Source of the DNA: RGIG4608 sp964534905
Lineage (GTDB): Bacteria; Bacillota; Clostridia; Oscillospirales; CAG-272
Reading direction: 5' to 3'
Length of the DNA: 31,939 nt
Assembly (NCBI GenBank): GCA_964534905.1
Contig: CAZHPZ010000009.1
Location: 1-31,939, forward strand
The notes beneath the pieces are model-generated. The model did no database searches. It saw nothing but the letters and a program-made list of their open reading frames with translations, and was not told the DNA's origin. A program made the translations under genes and the position numbers. Positions 8,009-15,981 of this stretch are shown piece by piece (within the stretch, counting starts at the first letter, position 1; every line of letters starts with the position of its first letter).

Positions 8009-8353
8009 CTTTACTTCCATATCAATATATTCGCATACACCACTAAAATTTTTGCTAACTTCGATATTTGTAATACGAATTACTTTTAAATTGTATTTTT
8101 GAAGAAATTCCGTTCTTTCTTTGTCTTTTTGAACATTATCTTCTTCATAATGCTGAGAGCCGTCGAGTTCTATCACAAGCTTTGCTTTCGAACAGTAAAA
8201 ATCCGCAATGTATTGTCCGAGTATTTTTTGTCTTGAAAAACGGATAGGATATGAGCGTAGAAAATCATACCAAAGATGCCGTTCTTCTTTTGTCATTTCC
8301 TTTCGCAGATGTTTCGCCAACGGAACTAAGTCCTTATTGTACTTTGATTGCAT
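7985..8353 (-). CDS. DUF559 domain protein, Vsr-like PD-(D/E)xK endonuclease fold
   Basis: 122 residues, the usual length of stand-alone DUF559 proteins. It contains the family blocks LRKEMTKEERHLWYDFLR (about 16-33), FSRQKILGQYIADFYC and the catalytic core KLVIELDGSQHY, with the last aspartate of the metal site in ELDG and a following N/D-rich turn, then LKVIRITN. A nuclease fold related to the Vsr mismatch endonuclease is expected; the biochemical role is unknown. The gene is clearly richer in A and T than its neighbours, suggesting transfer. Its last seven residues (QSLSQLR) and stop codon are encoded by the right inverted repeat of the adjacent MITE-like element. Start 24 bases after the upstream zinc-ribbon gene, behind a modest AGGA. 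Confidence 0.88.
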   Translation of the reverse strand: MQSKYNKDLVPLAKHLRKEMTKEERHLWYDFLRSYPIRFSRQKILGQYIADFYCSKAKLVIELDGSQHYEEDNVQKDKERTEFLQKYNLKVIRITNIEVSKNFSGVCEYIDMEVKQSLSQLR

Positions 8354-8377
8354 TGTAATCCTATCAAAATTTAAAAA

Positions 8378-9046
8378 TTATTCCAAATAAAGTGCGTCTG
8401 CGTCGAGGAACGCGTGGGTTTTGAGCGAATTATCCGTGGGAATAACACATTGCGCGCCACAGTCACGGCACCTTACCGTGACGCCGTCGCTGCCTATCTC
8501 AAAGCCGTATTTTTCTTCGTCTGTTGTGCCGTCCTTAGCCGGCTCGCAGGAGCAGAATATTTTCCCCTCCGCCTCAAGCTCGGAGAGCACGAAGAGCACG
8601 CTTTGCGTAAGCTCCGAATCAAGCGCTTCGTCGGAGTCCTCTTCATTCGCTCTGCGGAAAGCTCCGAGATCGGATATGCCGTTCTTCTCCATAATGTCCA
8701 TAAGCTCAAGCTCGCTTCTTGCAAGATTTGCCTTGACATAGTCAAGCTCTCCGATAAATCCGATATCCATATCAGAATACGGGCAATTAAGGAAAAATTC
8801 CTCCTTGCCGAAGAATATCTCGGGGCTGAGCACAAAGCTGTGGGGCTTCGGACAGAAAAGGCAGGGAACGGTAAGCTTTATTTTTCCGTCATTCTGCTTT
8901 ACAACCGTCATTTCACTTTCACCGCAGTCGCATTTGAGTTTTACCATCGGCGCGCCGAGCGCAAAGACGTCGACCGCACTCATGATTCCCGCACCGCAAG
9001 AGGGGCAGCGGTAGGCTATAGTAGTTTTTTTGTTTTCGATAACCAT
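8378..9046 (-). CDS. Conserved zinc-ribbon protein of unknown function
   Basis: 222 residues with no membrane segment or signal. Cysteine pairs suggest several metal sites: C14/C17, C39/C41, C62/C65 and, near the end, CSC followed by VRCRDCGAQC. The middle (about 105-150) is acidic and helical. This looks like a three-part zinc-ribbon scaffold or a nucleic-acid or protein-binding module; I do not recognise a named family. It lies 54 bases after the parvulin gene with a hairpin between them, so it may be read partly by read-through. Weak AGGTGAT ribosome site before ATG 9046. Function unknown. Confidence 0.75.
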   Translation of the reverse strand: MVIENKKTTIAYRCPSCGAGIMSAVDVFALGAPMVKLKCDCGESEMTVVKQNDGKIKLTVPCLFCPKPHSFVLSPEIFFGKEEFFLNCPYSDMDIGFIGELDYVKANLARSELELMDIMEKNGISDLGAFRRANEEDSDEALDSELTQSVLFVLSELEAEGKIFCSCEPAKDGTTDEEKYGFEIGSDGVTVRCRDCGAQCVIPTDNSLKTHAFLDADALYLE

Positions 9047-9062
9047 AATATCACCTATCTTA

Positions 9063-9092
9063 AAATGGCACGGAAGCTCCGTGCCATCTTTT
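9063..9092 (-). terminator. Hairpin between the parvulin gene and the zinc-ribbon gene
   Basis: ATGGCACGGA (9065-9074) pairs perfectly with TCCGTGCCAT (9078-9087) around a 3-base loop, followed on the minus strand by TTTTA. Likely a terminator or attenuating hairpin for the foldase transcript. Confidence 0.6.
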
Positions 9093-9100
9093 ATTTTAAA

Positions 9101-11029
9101 TTAACCGAGAATGCTCTCGAAGAGAGAGGTATTGATTGTTACTTCGTAGGGAAGAGCCTCATACCACTCTGTGAGTGCCTCGCTTGTTGCAAGAGAATGA
9201 GCGGAGTAGTTCCAAGCGATATATTCGCCGCCGAAGTACATAATGTGCCAGCCGTACTCTGTCTTAATAAGTCCGAGCTCGCCCTCTGTCTTTCTGTCGT
9301 CGCTCCAGAGCCAATCGTTGAACTCTGTTACGAAGGAGTTTTCTTTCTTGTTTGCGTTGTAGAAGTTATTGGAGTCCATATTGTACTCGTTAGCGATCTC
9401 TTCGAAGTCCTCCTCGCTGATAACGCCGTCCTTAAGCTTTGCGTTGAGAAGCTCAAGTACTTCCTCAGCCTTTTCCTTAGCGCTGTCGAAGCTTGTGTAA
9501 GCGCCGCTTGTCTTGCCTGTTTCGTCAACCTTGAAGAGAATGTGACCTACGTTACGAACGGGCTCCTCATCTCTGTGAGCAACCTCGCTTACGAAGTAAA
9601 CGGTGTAGGAGTAAGCTCCGATAGCCTGCTTGTCTGCGTTGTCCTCGTAGTCTTCCATATCGAGGAGGTAATCGTTAACCTTGGCGTTTTCGCCCTGTGT
9701 TTCGTAATCCTCGTACTTAAGACCCCACTCTGCCTTTACACCTGCGAAGAGGAACTTGTTGAGATCTGTTGCGCTCTCGAAGTCTTCCTTGTCCTCGTAG
9801 AATGTAGCGGTCTTTGTTGCGCTTGTAATTACGCTGTTAAGCTTTGTGATAACGGATGCGGGAAGCTCCTTCTTGGCTGTTTCCCACTTGGAAGCGTTCT
9901 CAAGCTCTGCCTGAGATTCGGTTTCATCGTCGTCATCCTCGTAGATATCGTCCTTTCCGGCGATAACCGCGTCGATGATCTGCTGCTTAACCTCGTTCAT
10001 AAATGCCTTGTAATCGTCATCGGAGGGCTTGTCTGCGTCTGCAAAGTTCTTTACAGCCGTGTCGTAAGCGCTCTTGAAGTTTTCCTCGTACTTTTCGTCA
10101 AGGAGAATGCGCTTGAATTCTTCAACGTTCTCTGCCTTTGCAAGCTTGTTGATAAGCTCCTTAGCTGCAACCTTGTTGAGCTCGTTAGCTGTCTTTGCCT
10201 CTTCCTTAGCCTTTTCTACTGCCGCGAGGTACTCGGGGTTATCCTTGCCCGTGGGATACTCGTCCGTGATGTACTTCTTTTCGTCAACGCTCTCTGCGCT
10301 GACCTTCTGAGTTACATTGTAGGTGAGGTACTCTGCTGTGATGAACTCGTGAAGGTTCTCCTTGAAGTAAGCCTCCTTCTGCTCATCTGTCATACCGTCA
10401 TAGAATCTGTCGTAAACTGTATTGGAGTACTCGCTTGCGATGTACTCGATAACAAGAGAATTGCGAAGGTCCTTCTTGTTAACGTGCTCGCCGAAGTTCT
10501 GGCGAAGAAACGTTGTGAAGTCCATGCTGTTGCTCTTTGCGCTTTCCTTAAGTGCCTTGATTGTTTCATCGGCATAGCTTTCGGCCTTGCTGTTGAGATC
10601 TGCAAAGTCGATTGTGCCGTCTGCCTTAGCAGCCTCACAGTACTTAAGAAGCTTGGTTACCTGTGTGGTAGCCTGATCTGCGAAATAATCGTAATATGTC
10701 TTAACGTCGGGCTTTTCGTCATCCTTGAAAATGCTGGGAAGCGTCTGTTCGTCAAGGGGAGTGCTTGCGTCGAATGTAACATATCCGAGAAGAATGTAAT
10801 AATAATAGGATGAATACCAGCTCTGGTAGATGGAGTTTGTGTAGTATTCCATCATGGAAGCGTTCACCTCAAAGTTTTCGCTGGAAGCTCCGTCTTTTGC
10901 GCGGAAGAATACTCCGGTTGAAGCAACGAGCGAAGCAACGAGACCGATAAGAATTGCTGCGCAAACTATAATTGCGGCAATCGCAGGTCCGCTGAGTTTC
11001 TTTTTGCTTGTGGGTTTAACCTGTGCCAT
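9101..11029 (-). CDS. Membrane-anchored parvulin-type peptidyl-prolyl isomerase / foldase
   Basis: 642 residues. A short lysine-rich cytoplasmic tail leads to a single membrane helix at about 15-38, without a lipobox, so the rest is outside the cell. Residues 40-480 are acidic, helical and rich in K, E and A, resembling the SurA/PrsA chaperone N-domain but much enlarged, with an acidic linker (EDDDDETESQ). Residues about 492-607 look like a parvulin (PpiC) domain: VRNVGHILFK, with H496, a helical insert, and EYGWHIMYFGG. Expected role: folding of exported proteins after Sec passage. The parvulin part is divergent, so isomerase activity is uncertain. The start follows GGAGAG at a normal distance. 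Confidence 0.82.
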   Translation of the reverse strand: MAQVKPTSKKKLSGPAIAAIIVCAAILIGLVASLVASTGVFFRAKDGASSENFEVNASMMEYYTNSIYQSWYSSYYYYILLGYVTFDASTPLDEQTLPSIFKDDEKPDVKTYYDYFADQATTQVTKLLKYCEAAKADGTIDFADLNSKAESYADETIKALKESAKSNSMDFTTFLRQNFGEHVNKKDLRNSLVIEYIASEYSNTVYDRFYDGMTDEQKEAYFKENLHEFITAEYLTYNVTQKVSAESVDEKKYITDEYPTGKDNPEYLAAVEKAKEEAKTANELNKVAAKELINKLAKAENVEEFKRILLDEKYEENFKSAYDTAVKNFADADKPSDDDYKAFMNEVKQQIIDAVIAGKDDIYEDDDDETESQAELENASKWETAKKELPASVITKLNSVITSATKTATFYEDKEDFESATDLNKFLFAGVKAEWGLKYEDYETQGENAKVNDYLLDMEDYEDNADKQAIGAYSYTVYFVSEVAHRDEEPVRNVGHILFKVDETGKTSGAYTSFDSAKEKAEEVLELLNAKLKDGVISEEDFEEIANEYNMDSNNFYNANKKENSFVTEFNDWLWSDDRKTEGELGLIKTEYGWHIMYFGGEYIAWNYSAHSLATSEALTEWYEALPYEVTINTSLFESILG

Positions 11030-11065
11030 TTTATATATCTCTCCTTTATAGGCATTAATGTCATT

Positions 11066-11071
11066 ATTATA
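11066..11071 (-). promoter_or_regulatory. Possible -10 box of the foldase gene
   Basis: GATATAAT on the minus strand, 37 bases before the start codon. The -35 region (CACAAT at 18 bases) is poor, so support is limited to the -10. Confidence 0.4.
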
Positions 11072-11177
11072 TCTTTTTTATATGATTGCATTGTGAATGA
11101 TTTATGAACAATATGTGAATTGTATGAACAAACAAGGGATTTAGACAATAAAACGCTGTTTTTTTACATCATTTTCA

Positions 11178-13307
11178 TTAAACATTCATAATTATGGGCA
11201 GTACCATAGGTCTGCGCTTGGTTTTGGTGTAGATATATTTCGAGAGATCGTCCTTTATGCGGCTCTTGAGAGCAACTCTGTCGGGGCGATCCGTTCTGTC
11301 GAGATACTGCTCTATCGAGGACGCGGTAAGCTCTCTTATCTCGTCCATCAGCTCCTCGGATTCTCTTACGTAGACGAATCCTCGGCTGACAACGTCGGGA
11401 CCCGAGAGGAGAAGTCTTGCCTGAAGGTCGACGGAGGCAACGACGACGATGAGACCGTCCTGTGAGAGATGACGGCGGTCGCGGAGGACGATGTTTCCTA
11501 TCTCTCCTATGCTGTTTCCGTTGACAAGCACCTTGCCTGCGGGCACCGTTCCGACGAATTTCGCACCCTTTGAGTTTATTTCAAGTACCTTTCCGATCGC
11601 ACCGATGAAAATATCGCTCTCGTCCATGCCCATTTCGAGCGCAAGCTCTCTGTTTGCGTTGAGATGACGGGATTCTCCGTGCACGGGCATAAAATATCTG
11701 GGCTTTGTGAGTGCCTGCATAAGCTTAAGCTCCTCGCGGCACGCGTGTCCGGACACGTGAACGCTGACGATTGCGTCGTTAAGCACCGAAACTCCGTTCT
11801 TGCAAAGCTCGTTGATGATTCTTCCGATGAGCTTTTCGTTGCCGGGAATGGGGCTTGACGAGAGAATGACCACGTCGTTTCTGCCGAGCGTGACCTCTCT
11901 GTGGTCGGAGAACGCCATACGGTAGAGCGCACTCATAGGCTCGCCCTGAGAGCCCGTCGTAACAACGGTTATCTCCTCGGGCTTATATCTCTTTATCTCC
12001 GAGATGTCGATGAGAACGCCGTCGGGAATGCTCATATATCCGAGTTCGCGTGCGGCTCCGACAACGTTGAGCATGCTTCTGCCGGTAACTGCGACCTTAC
12101 GTCCGTGGCGCGCACTTGTGTCGATTATCTGCTGAACACGGTGAACGTTGGACGAGAACGTGGCTATAACTATTCTCTTGTCCTCGTTCTGCGAAAATAT
12201 GAATTCGAGAGATTTTCCGACCTCTCGCTCACTCGGCGTATACCCCTTGCGCTCGGCGTTCGTGCTCTCGCACATAAGGAGGTCTATGCCCTCGTTTCCG
12301 AGCTCGGAAATGCGGGATATGTCCATTACCTCTCCGTCAATGGGGGTTAGGTCGAGCTTGAAATCTCCCGTGTGGAAGAGTCTGCCTGCGGGCGTGTCGA
12401 TGCAGAGCGCACAAGCGTCGGCTATGGAGTGGTTGACGTGTACGAATTCAACGCAGAAGCTTGAGCCGAGCTTTATTCTGTCGCCTGCGCTTACCACCTT
12501 GAGCTGAGCGTCAAAGGGGAGCTTGTGCTCCGCAAGCTTGTTTTTGATTATTCCGAGCGTGAGGAGCGTACCGTAAACGGGAACGTTGATCTCACGGAGA
12601 AGATAGGGAATACCGCCGATGTGATCCTCGTGACCGTGCGTGAGCACTATTCCGCGAACCTTGTCGGCGTTTTCCCGAAGATATGTGAAATCGGGAATTA
12701 CAAGGTCGATTCCGAGCATATCGTCGTCGGGAAATCCGAATCCGCAGTCAATGACGATTATGTCGTTTCCGCACTCTATTGCGGTGATGTTTTTTCCAAT
12801 CTCTTCAAGTCCGCCCAGAGGAATGATTCTGACGGTAGCGTTCGGATCCCTCTTTATCTGCACGGACTGATACGACCTTTTCTCCCTTTTGAGCGTGTTC
12901 TTTGTGTTTTTGTTGTCTTTTGCTGTCTTAGAGCTCTTTTGAGGTTTTTGAGTCTTTTGAGTCTTTTGCGGTTTTTTTGCCTTTTCCGAGCTTGCGGCGT
13001 TGCCTTGAGGCTGCGCCTTTGACGCCTCGCTCTTCTTTTTGGCGGATATATTTTTGCCTGCGGGCTTCTTTGTGTTCTTTTTGCGGCTTGCGGATTTGCT
13101 CTCCGTGACATCCTTTTCGCTCGGTATCTGTATTCCGATAGCCTCGGCTGCCTCTGCCTGAAGCTTTGCCAGTGTATTTTTAACCTTGGAGCGGGATGCC
13201 TGCTTCTTCTTTCCGTCCTTTTTTCTCTGATGAACGGGAGCCTTTATCTTTTCCGGGGAGTTATTCTGTTCCGATTTGTCGATAACTGTCTGCTTTTCTT
13301 TTTTCAT
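11178..13307 (-). CDS. rnj: Ribonuclease J with long lysine-rich N-terminal extension
   Basis: Metallo-beta-lactamase/beta-CASP RNase with 5'-3' exo- and endonuclease activity, central to mRNA decay in Firmicutes. 709 residues. The conserved core starts near residue 157 (RIIPLGGLEEIGKN) and includes the zinc motif H224-G-H226-E-D228-H229, CESTNAERKGYTPSE, the beta-CASP region and the SSPIPGNEK and PVHGE segments. Residues 1-155 are a disordered, basic tail of K, Q, S, A and T with short repeats of the KTQK/KPQK type. Most RNase J proteins have about 555 residues and no such tail. Start at ATG 13307, seven bases after GAAAGG; the reading frame stays open 97 codons further but that part is the leader, downstream of the promoter. 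Single-gene unit with its own strong promoter. Confidence 0.95.
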   Translation of the reverse strand: MKKEKQTVIDKSEQNNSPEKIKAPVHQRKKDGKKKQASRSKVKNTLAKLQAEAAEAIGIQIPSEKDVTESKSASRKKNTKKPAGKNISAKKKSEASKAQPQGNAASSEKAKKPQKTQKTQKPQKSSKTAKDNKNTKNTLKREKRSYQSVQIKRDPNATVRIIPLGGLEEIGKNITAIECGNDIIVIDCGFGFPDDDMLGIDLVIPDFTYLRENADKVRGIVLTHGHEDHIGGIPYLLREINVPVYGTLLTLGIIKNKLAEHKLPFDAQLKVVSAGDRIKLGSSFCVEFVHVNHSIADACALCIDTPAGRLFHTGDFKLDLTPIDGEVMDISRISELGNEGIDLLMCESTNAERKGYTPSEREVGKSLEFIFSQNEDKRIVIATFSSNVHRVQQIIDTSARHGRKVAVTGRSMLNVVGAARELGYMSIPDGVLIDISEIKRYKPEEITVVTTGSQGEPMSALYRMAFSDHREVTLGRNDVVILSSSPIPGNEKLIGRIINELCKNGVSVLNDAIVSVHVSGHACREELKLMQALTKPRYFMPVHGESRHLNANRELALEMGMDESDIFIGAIGKVLEINSKGAKFVGTVPAGKVLVNGNSIGEIGNIVLRDRRHLSQDGLIVVVASVDLQARLLLSGPDVVSRGFVYVRESEELMDEIRELTASSIEQYLDRTDRPDRVALKSRIKDDLSKYIYTKTKRRPMVLPIIMNV

Positions 13308-13345
13308 TAACTTATCCTTTCTTAAAAAATGCGGCATAGCGATAT

Positions 13346-13368
13346 AAGCAAGGCTTAACGTCTTGCTT
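13346..13368 (-). other. Hairpin just before the RNase J ribosome site
   Basis: AAGCAAG and CTTGCTT pair around a 9-base loop, about 40 bases upstream of the start codon within the mRNA leader. Confidence 0.55.
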
Positions 13369-13426
13369 TTACGCACAACAACACCGCGAGAGCATATTTG
13401 CCTCACGGTAAACTTACTTGATATGT

Positions 13427-13499
13427 AAACGGCGGGTGTGGGAGATATTTTCCTGCGGACTAACACGACCACACCGCACGGTAAAATATCACGCCGTTT
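13427..13499 (-). promoter_or_regulatory. Structured element with alternative pairings in the RNase J leader
   Basis: An outer inverted repeat, AAACGGCG (13427-13434) with CGCCGTTT (13492-13499), encloses two competing pairs. Pair A is GATATTTT (13444-13451) with AAAATATC (13483-13490). Pair B is GGTGTGG (13435-13441) with CCACACC (13469-13475). A and B interleave, so they can form a pseudoknot or exclude each other. It lies 20-90 bases into the roughly 213-base leader. A cis-acting RNA switch or autoregulation site is inferred; no known riboswitch class is recognised. Confidence 0.5.
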
Positions 13500-13526
13500 C
13501 GTTTTTTCGAACGTTTTATCGTTTAT

Positions 13527-13555
13527 ATTATAGCCCATATCGACCCAATTGTCAA
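13527..13555 (-). promoter_or_regulatory. Consensus SigA promoter of RNase J
   Basis: On the minus strand TTGACA (13555-13550) and TATAAT (13532-13527), spacer 17. RNA would start near 13520, giving a leader of about 213 bases. Confidence 0.85.
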
Positions 13556-13603
13556 TAGAAAAGATTTTACAAAAGACGACGTAATTTTTCGCCCTCAAAG
13601 CTA

Positions 13604-13632
13604 TTTACATACGGAGAAAAATGTGGTACAAT
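13604..13632 (+). promoter_or_regulatory. SigA-type promoter of the ROK kinase-dusB unit
   Basis: TTTACA at 13604-13609 and TACAAT at 13627-13632, spacer 17. Divergent from the RNase J promoter, with 50 bases between the two -35 boxes. Confidence 0.75.
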
Positions 13633-13691
13633 ATGGTCAAGAACGAAAGGGCTTGTATATCAGTGCTTTTAAACTAAAAGGAGAAAATAAT

Positions 13692-14636
13692 ATGTATTAC
13701 ATCGGAATAGACCTCGGAGGTACATTCATTAAGGGCGGAATAGTCAACGACTGCGGCGAGATAATCGTTTCGGACAAGGTTCCCACGGAGACCGAGAAGG
13801 GCTCGCATGCGGTTGCGCAGAACATCGTAAAGCTCTCACGTGCTCTTCTTTCTGAAGCGGGACTTGAGATAGGCGACGTAGAGGGACTCGGAATAGGCTC
13901 ACCCGGTATGATAGACAGTGCAGAGGGAAATGTCGTTTACGCAAATAATCTCGGATGGAGAAATTTTAAAATATGCGATGAGTTCTCACGCGAGCTTGGC
14001 GGAATAACGGTTAAGATCGGAAACGACGCAAATGTTGCGGCTCTCGGCGAGCTTAAGTTCGGCGCCGCACGTAAATATAAGAGTATAGTTATGATAACGC
14101 TCGGAACGGGCGTCGGAGGCGGCATTATCGTCGACGGTAAAATAATAGAGGGTAACCGAGGCGCGGGCGCAGAGCTCGGACATGCGGTTATCGAATTCGG
14201 CGGAGAGCCCTGCTCGTGCGGCAGACGCGGCTGCTTTGAGGCTTACAGCTCCGCAACCGCACTCATCAGAGATACAAAGCGTGCTATGCAGTCTCATCCC
14301 GAGAGCAAAATGTGGGAGGGCTATTCTCTTGAAACGGTAAGCGGAAAGACGGTGTTCGACTATGCCGATACGGACGATACCGCAAGAGAGGTGCTTGATT
14401 CTTATCTTTCACATCTTGCGTGCGGACTTGTCAATTATGCGAATATCTTCCGTCCCGAGGCAATTATTATCGGCGGAGGAGTGTGCGCACAGAGAGAAAG
14501 GCTTACAGATCCGCTTCAGAAAATTTTCGACGGTGAGCTTTATGCGGGCGGTAACGGCCCCGCAGTTCCGATTATTACGGCTGAGCTTGAAAACAGCGCC
14601 GGACTTTTGGGCGCTGCGGCTCTCCTTATGGATTGA
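13692..14636 (+). CDS. glcK: ROK family sugar kinase, probable glucokinase
   Basis: ATP-dependent hexokinase of the ROK family, 314 residues. The phosphate-1 loop IDLGGTFIKGG is at 6-16, the catalytic base D112 is in GND, and the phosphate-2 loop TLGTGVGGG follows. The ROK zinc site is complete: H164 in AELGH and C174, C176 and C181 in CSCGRRGCFEAY. The family as a whole acts on glucose, N-acetylglucosamine or mannose; the E-L-G-H context and lack of an HTH domain fit glucokinase, but the sugar cannot be proved. Start at ATG 13692 after AAAGGAG; an upstream in-frame ATG overlaps the promoter. It precedes dusB by 9 bases. Confidence 0.92.
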   Translation: MYYIGIDLGGTFIKGGIVNDCGEIIVSDKVPTETEKGSHAVAQNIVKLSRALLSEAGLEIGDVEGLGIGSPGMIDSAEGNVVYANNLGWRNFKICDEFSRELGGITVKIGNDANVAALGELKFGAARKYKSIVMITLGTGVGGGIIVDGKIIEGNRGAGAELGHAVIEFGGEPCSCGRRGCFEAYSSATALIRDTKRAMQSHPESKMWEGYSLETVSGKTVFDYADTDDTAREVLDSYLSHLACGLVNYANIFRPEAIIIGGGVCAQRERLTDPLQKIFDGELYAGGNGPAVPIITAELENSAGLLGAAALLMD

Positions 14637-14645
14637 GGGACTTGA

Positions 14646-15659
14646 ATGCTTAAGTTCGGAAGCGTTGAGCTGAAGCATGGCATTATGCTTGCTCCGATGG
14701 CGGGTGCCACGGATCGCTCGTTCAGGGCTGTCTGCCGTGCTCACGGAGCGGAATATCTCGTCAGCGAGATGGTCTGCGCCAAGGCACTTTGCTATGAGCA
14801 GAGCAATAAGCGCAGCCTTGAATCGTCTCCGTCGAAGACCGCACCTCTTGCGGCGGTAAATACGGCCGAATTGCCAATGGCGGTTCAACTTTTCGGGAGC
14901 GATCCCGACTTTATGGCAGAGGCGGCGAAAATGATAGAGAGCTGCGAGTATCGAGGCTGTATAAGCGAGACGGCACCCGTGGCGATAGACGTAAATATGG
15001 GCTGCCCTGTGCAAAAGGTCGTGTCGAACGGAGAGGGATCTGCTCTGCTGAAAAATCCCGTTCTTGCGGGTAAAATAGTGGAGAAAATGATACTTGCCAC
15101 ATCCTTGCCCGTGACGGTCAAAATAAGGATCGGATGGGACGCAAGCTCGGTAAATGCGGTCGAGATGGCGAAAAGACTTGAAGCGAGCGGAGCGTCGCTC
15201 ATCTGCGTTCACGGACGTACAAGAGAGCAAATGTATGCTCCGAGTGCCGATTGGTCACAGATAGAAGCGGTCAAGAAAGCCGTAGATATCCCCGTGATAG
15301 GAAACGGAGATATTTTCAGCGCACACGACGCACTTGATATGGTCGAAAGAACGGGATGTGACGGCGTGATGATAGGCAGAGGGGCACTCGGAAATCCGTG
15401 GATATTCGAAAATACCGTGAATTTGCTTGAGGGAAGAGAAGAGAGAGTGCCTGCCCAAAATGAGGTCATAGATACGGCGCTTGCACACCTTGCGGCACTT
15501 GTCGAGCATAAGGGCGAGCGCGTCGGCGTGGCGGAGAGCAGAAAGCATCTCGGCTGGTATATGAAAGGCATACGCGGAGCGGCGGAGCTCAGAAACCGCA
15601 TAAATACGGCAATAAGCCTTGAAGAAATCAGAGAGATATTGTACTCGCTAAAGGAATGA
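14646..15659 (+). CDS. dusB: tRNA dihydrouridine synthase (DusB/NifR3 type)
   Basis: FMN enzyme that reduces uridines in the tRNA D-loop, 337 residues. Visible motifs are LAPMAGATD (15-23), the substrate cysteine C120 in VNMGCPVQKV, KIRIGWD, the FMN phosphate site VHGRTREQMYAPSADW, and IGNGDIFS and MIGRGALGNPW. The DusB branch fits because of the C-terminal KHLGWYMKG helix. Co-transcribed with the ROK kinase. The three tRNA-modification genes of this window (dusB, mnmG, tcdA) are in different operons. Confidence 0.95.
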   Translation: MLKFGSVELKHGIMLAPMAGATDRSFRAVCRAHGAEYLVSEMVCAKALCYEQSNKRSLESSPSKTAPLAAVNTAELPMAVQLFGSDPDFMAEAAKMIESCEYRGCISETAPVAIDVNMGCPVQKVVSNGEGSALLKNPVLAGKIVEKMILATSLPVTVKIRIGWDASSVNAVEMAKRLEASGASLICVHGRTREQMYAPSADWSQIEAVKKAVDIPVIGNGDIFSAHDALDMVERTGCDGVMIGRGALGNPWIFENTVNLLEGREERVPAQNEVIDTALAHLAALVEHKGERVGVAESRKHLGWYMKGIRGAAELRNRINTAISLEEIREILYSLKE

Positions 15660-15678
15660 AGAAATGAAGAAATAAAGA

Positions 15679-15707
15679 AAAAAGAACCCGTATGGGTTCT
15701 TTTTTTA
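15679..15707 (+). terminator. Rho-independent terminator after dusB
   Basis: AAAGAACCC (15681-15689) pairs with GGGTTCTTT (15694-15702), 4-base loop, followed by further T residues. Confidence 0.88.
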
Positions 15708-15938
15708 AATGGCTAAGCAATGAGAATTTGGCGTTGCTGGCATAACTATCGCACTTATAAAAAGCTTTGCAGAGCCTTGAGGCTGCGTGCGTATTATTTG
15801 AGAACATCTCACTATAAATCTGTTGCTTGCAATTAATTTATAGGCATGACATGTCTGAGACGGTCCGGCACTTTATTTGCACAACCTTTTTATTGCGAAA
15901 ATTCTCGTGCGAACAAGGTACGCGTTCAGAAGGCAGCG
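15708..15938. other. Convergent intergenic gap with no gene
   Basis: About 230 bases between two terminators. Both strands are broken by stops. There is a weak GCAGAGCC/GGCTGC hairpin near 15764 and AT-rich pieces, but nothing I can name; it resembles a decayed intergenic sequence. Confidence 0.5.
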
Positions 15939-15963
15939 AAAAAGCCCCTCGGTGAGGGGCTTT
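15939..15963 (-). terminator. Terminator of the TetR / putative tetrapyrrole operon
   Basis: On the minus strand AAAGCCCCTC pairs with GAGGGGCTTT around ACC, then a TTTTT run. It starts 19 bases past the last gene and marks the operon end. Confidence 0.88.
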
Positions 15964-15981
15964 AAAAGCATTAAAATTATT

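Noticed and set aside
8414..10813. 799-residue open frame on the plus strand, antisense to the foldase and the zinc-ribbon gene
   Set aside because: Product is L/V/C-rich without domains and spans two genes. The opposite coding strand avoids TTA, CTA and TCA codons, so its complement lacks stops.
13308..13598. 97-codon in-frame extension of RNase J
   Set aside because: It begins upstream of the promoter -10 box, so it is not transcribed as a whole, and ATG 13307 has a good ribosome site.
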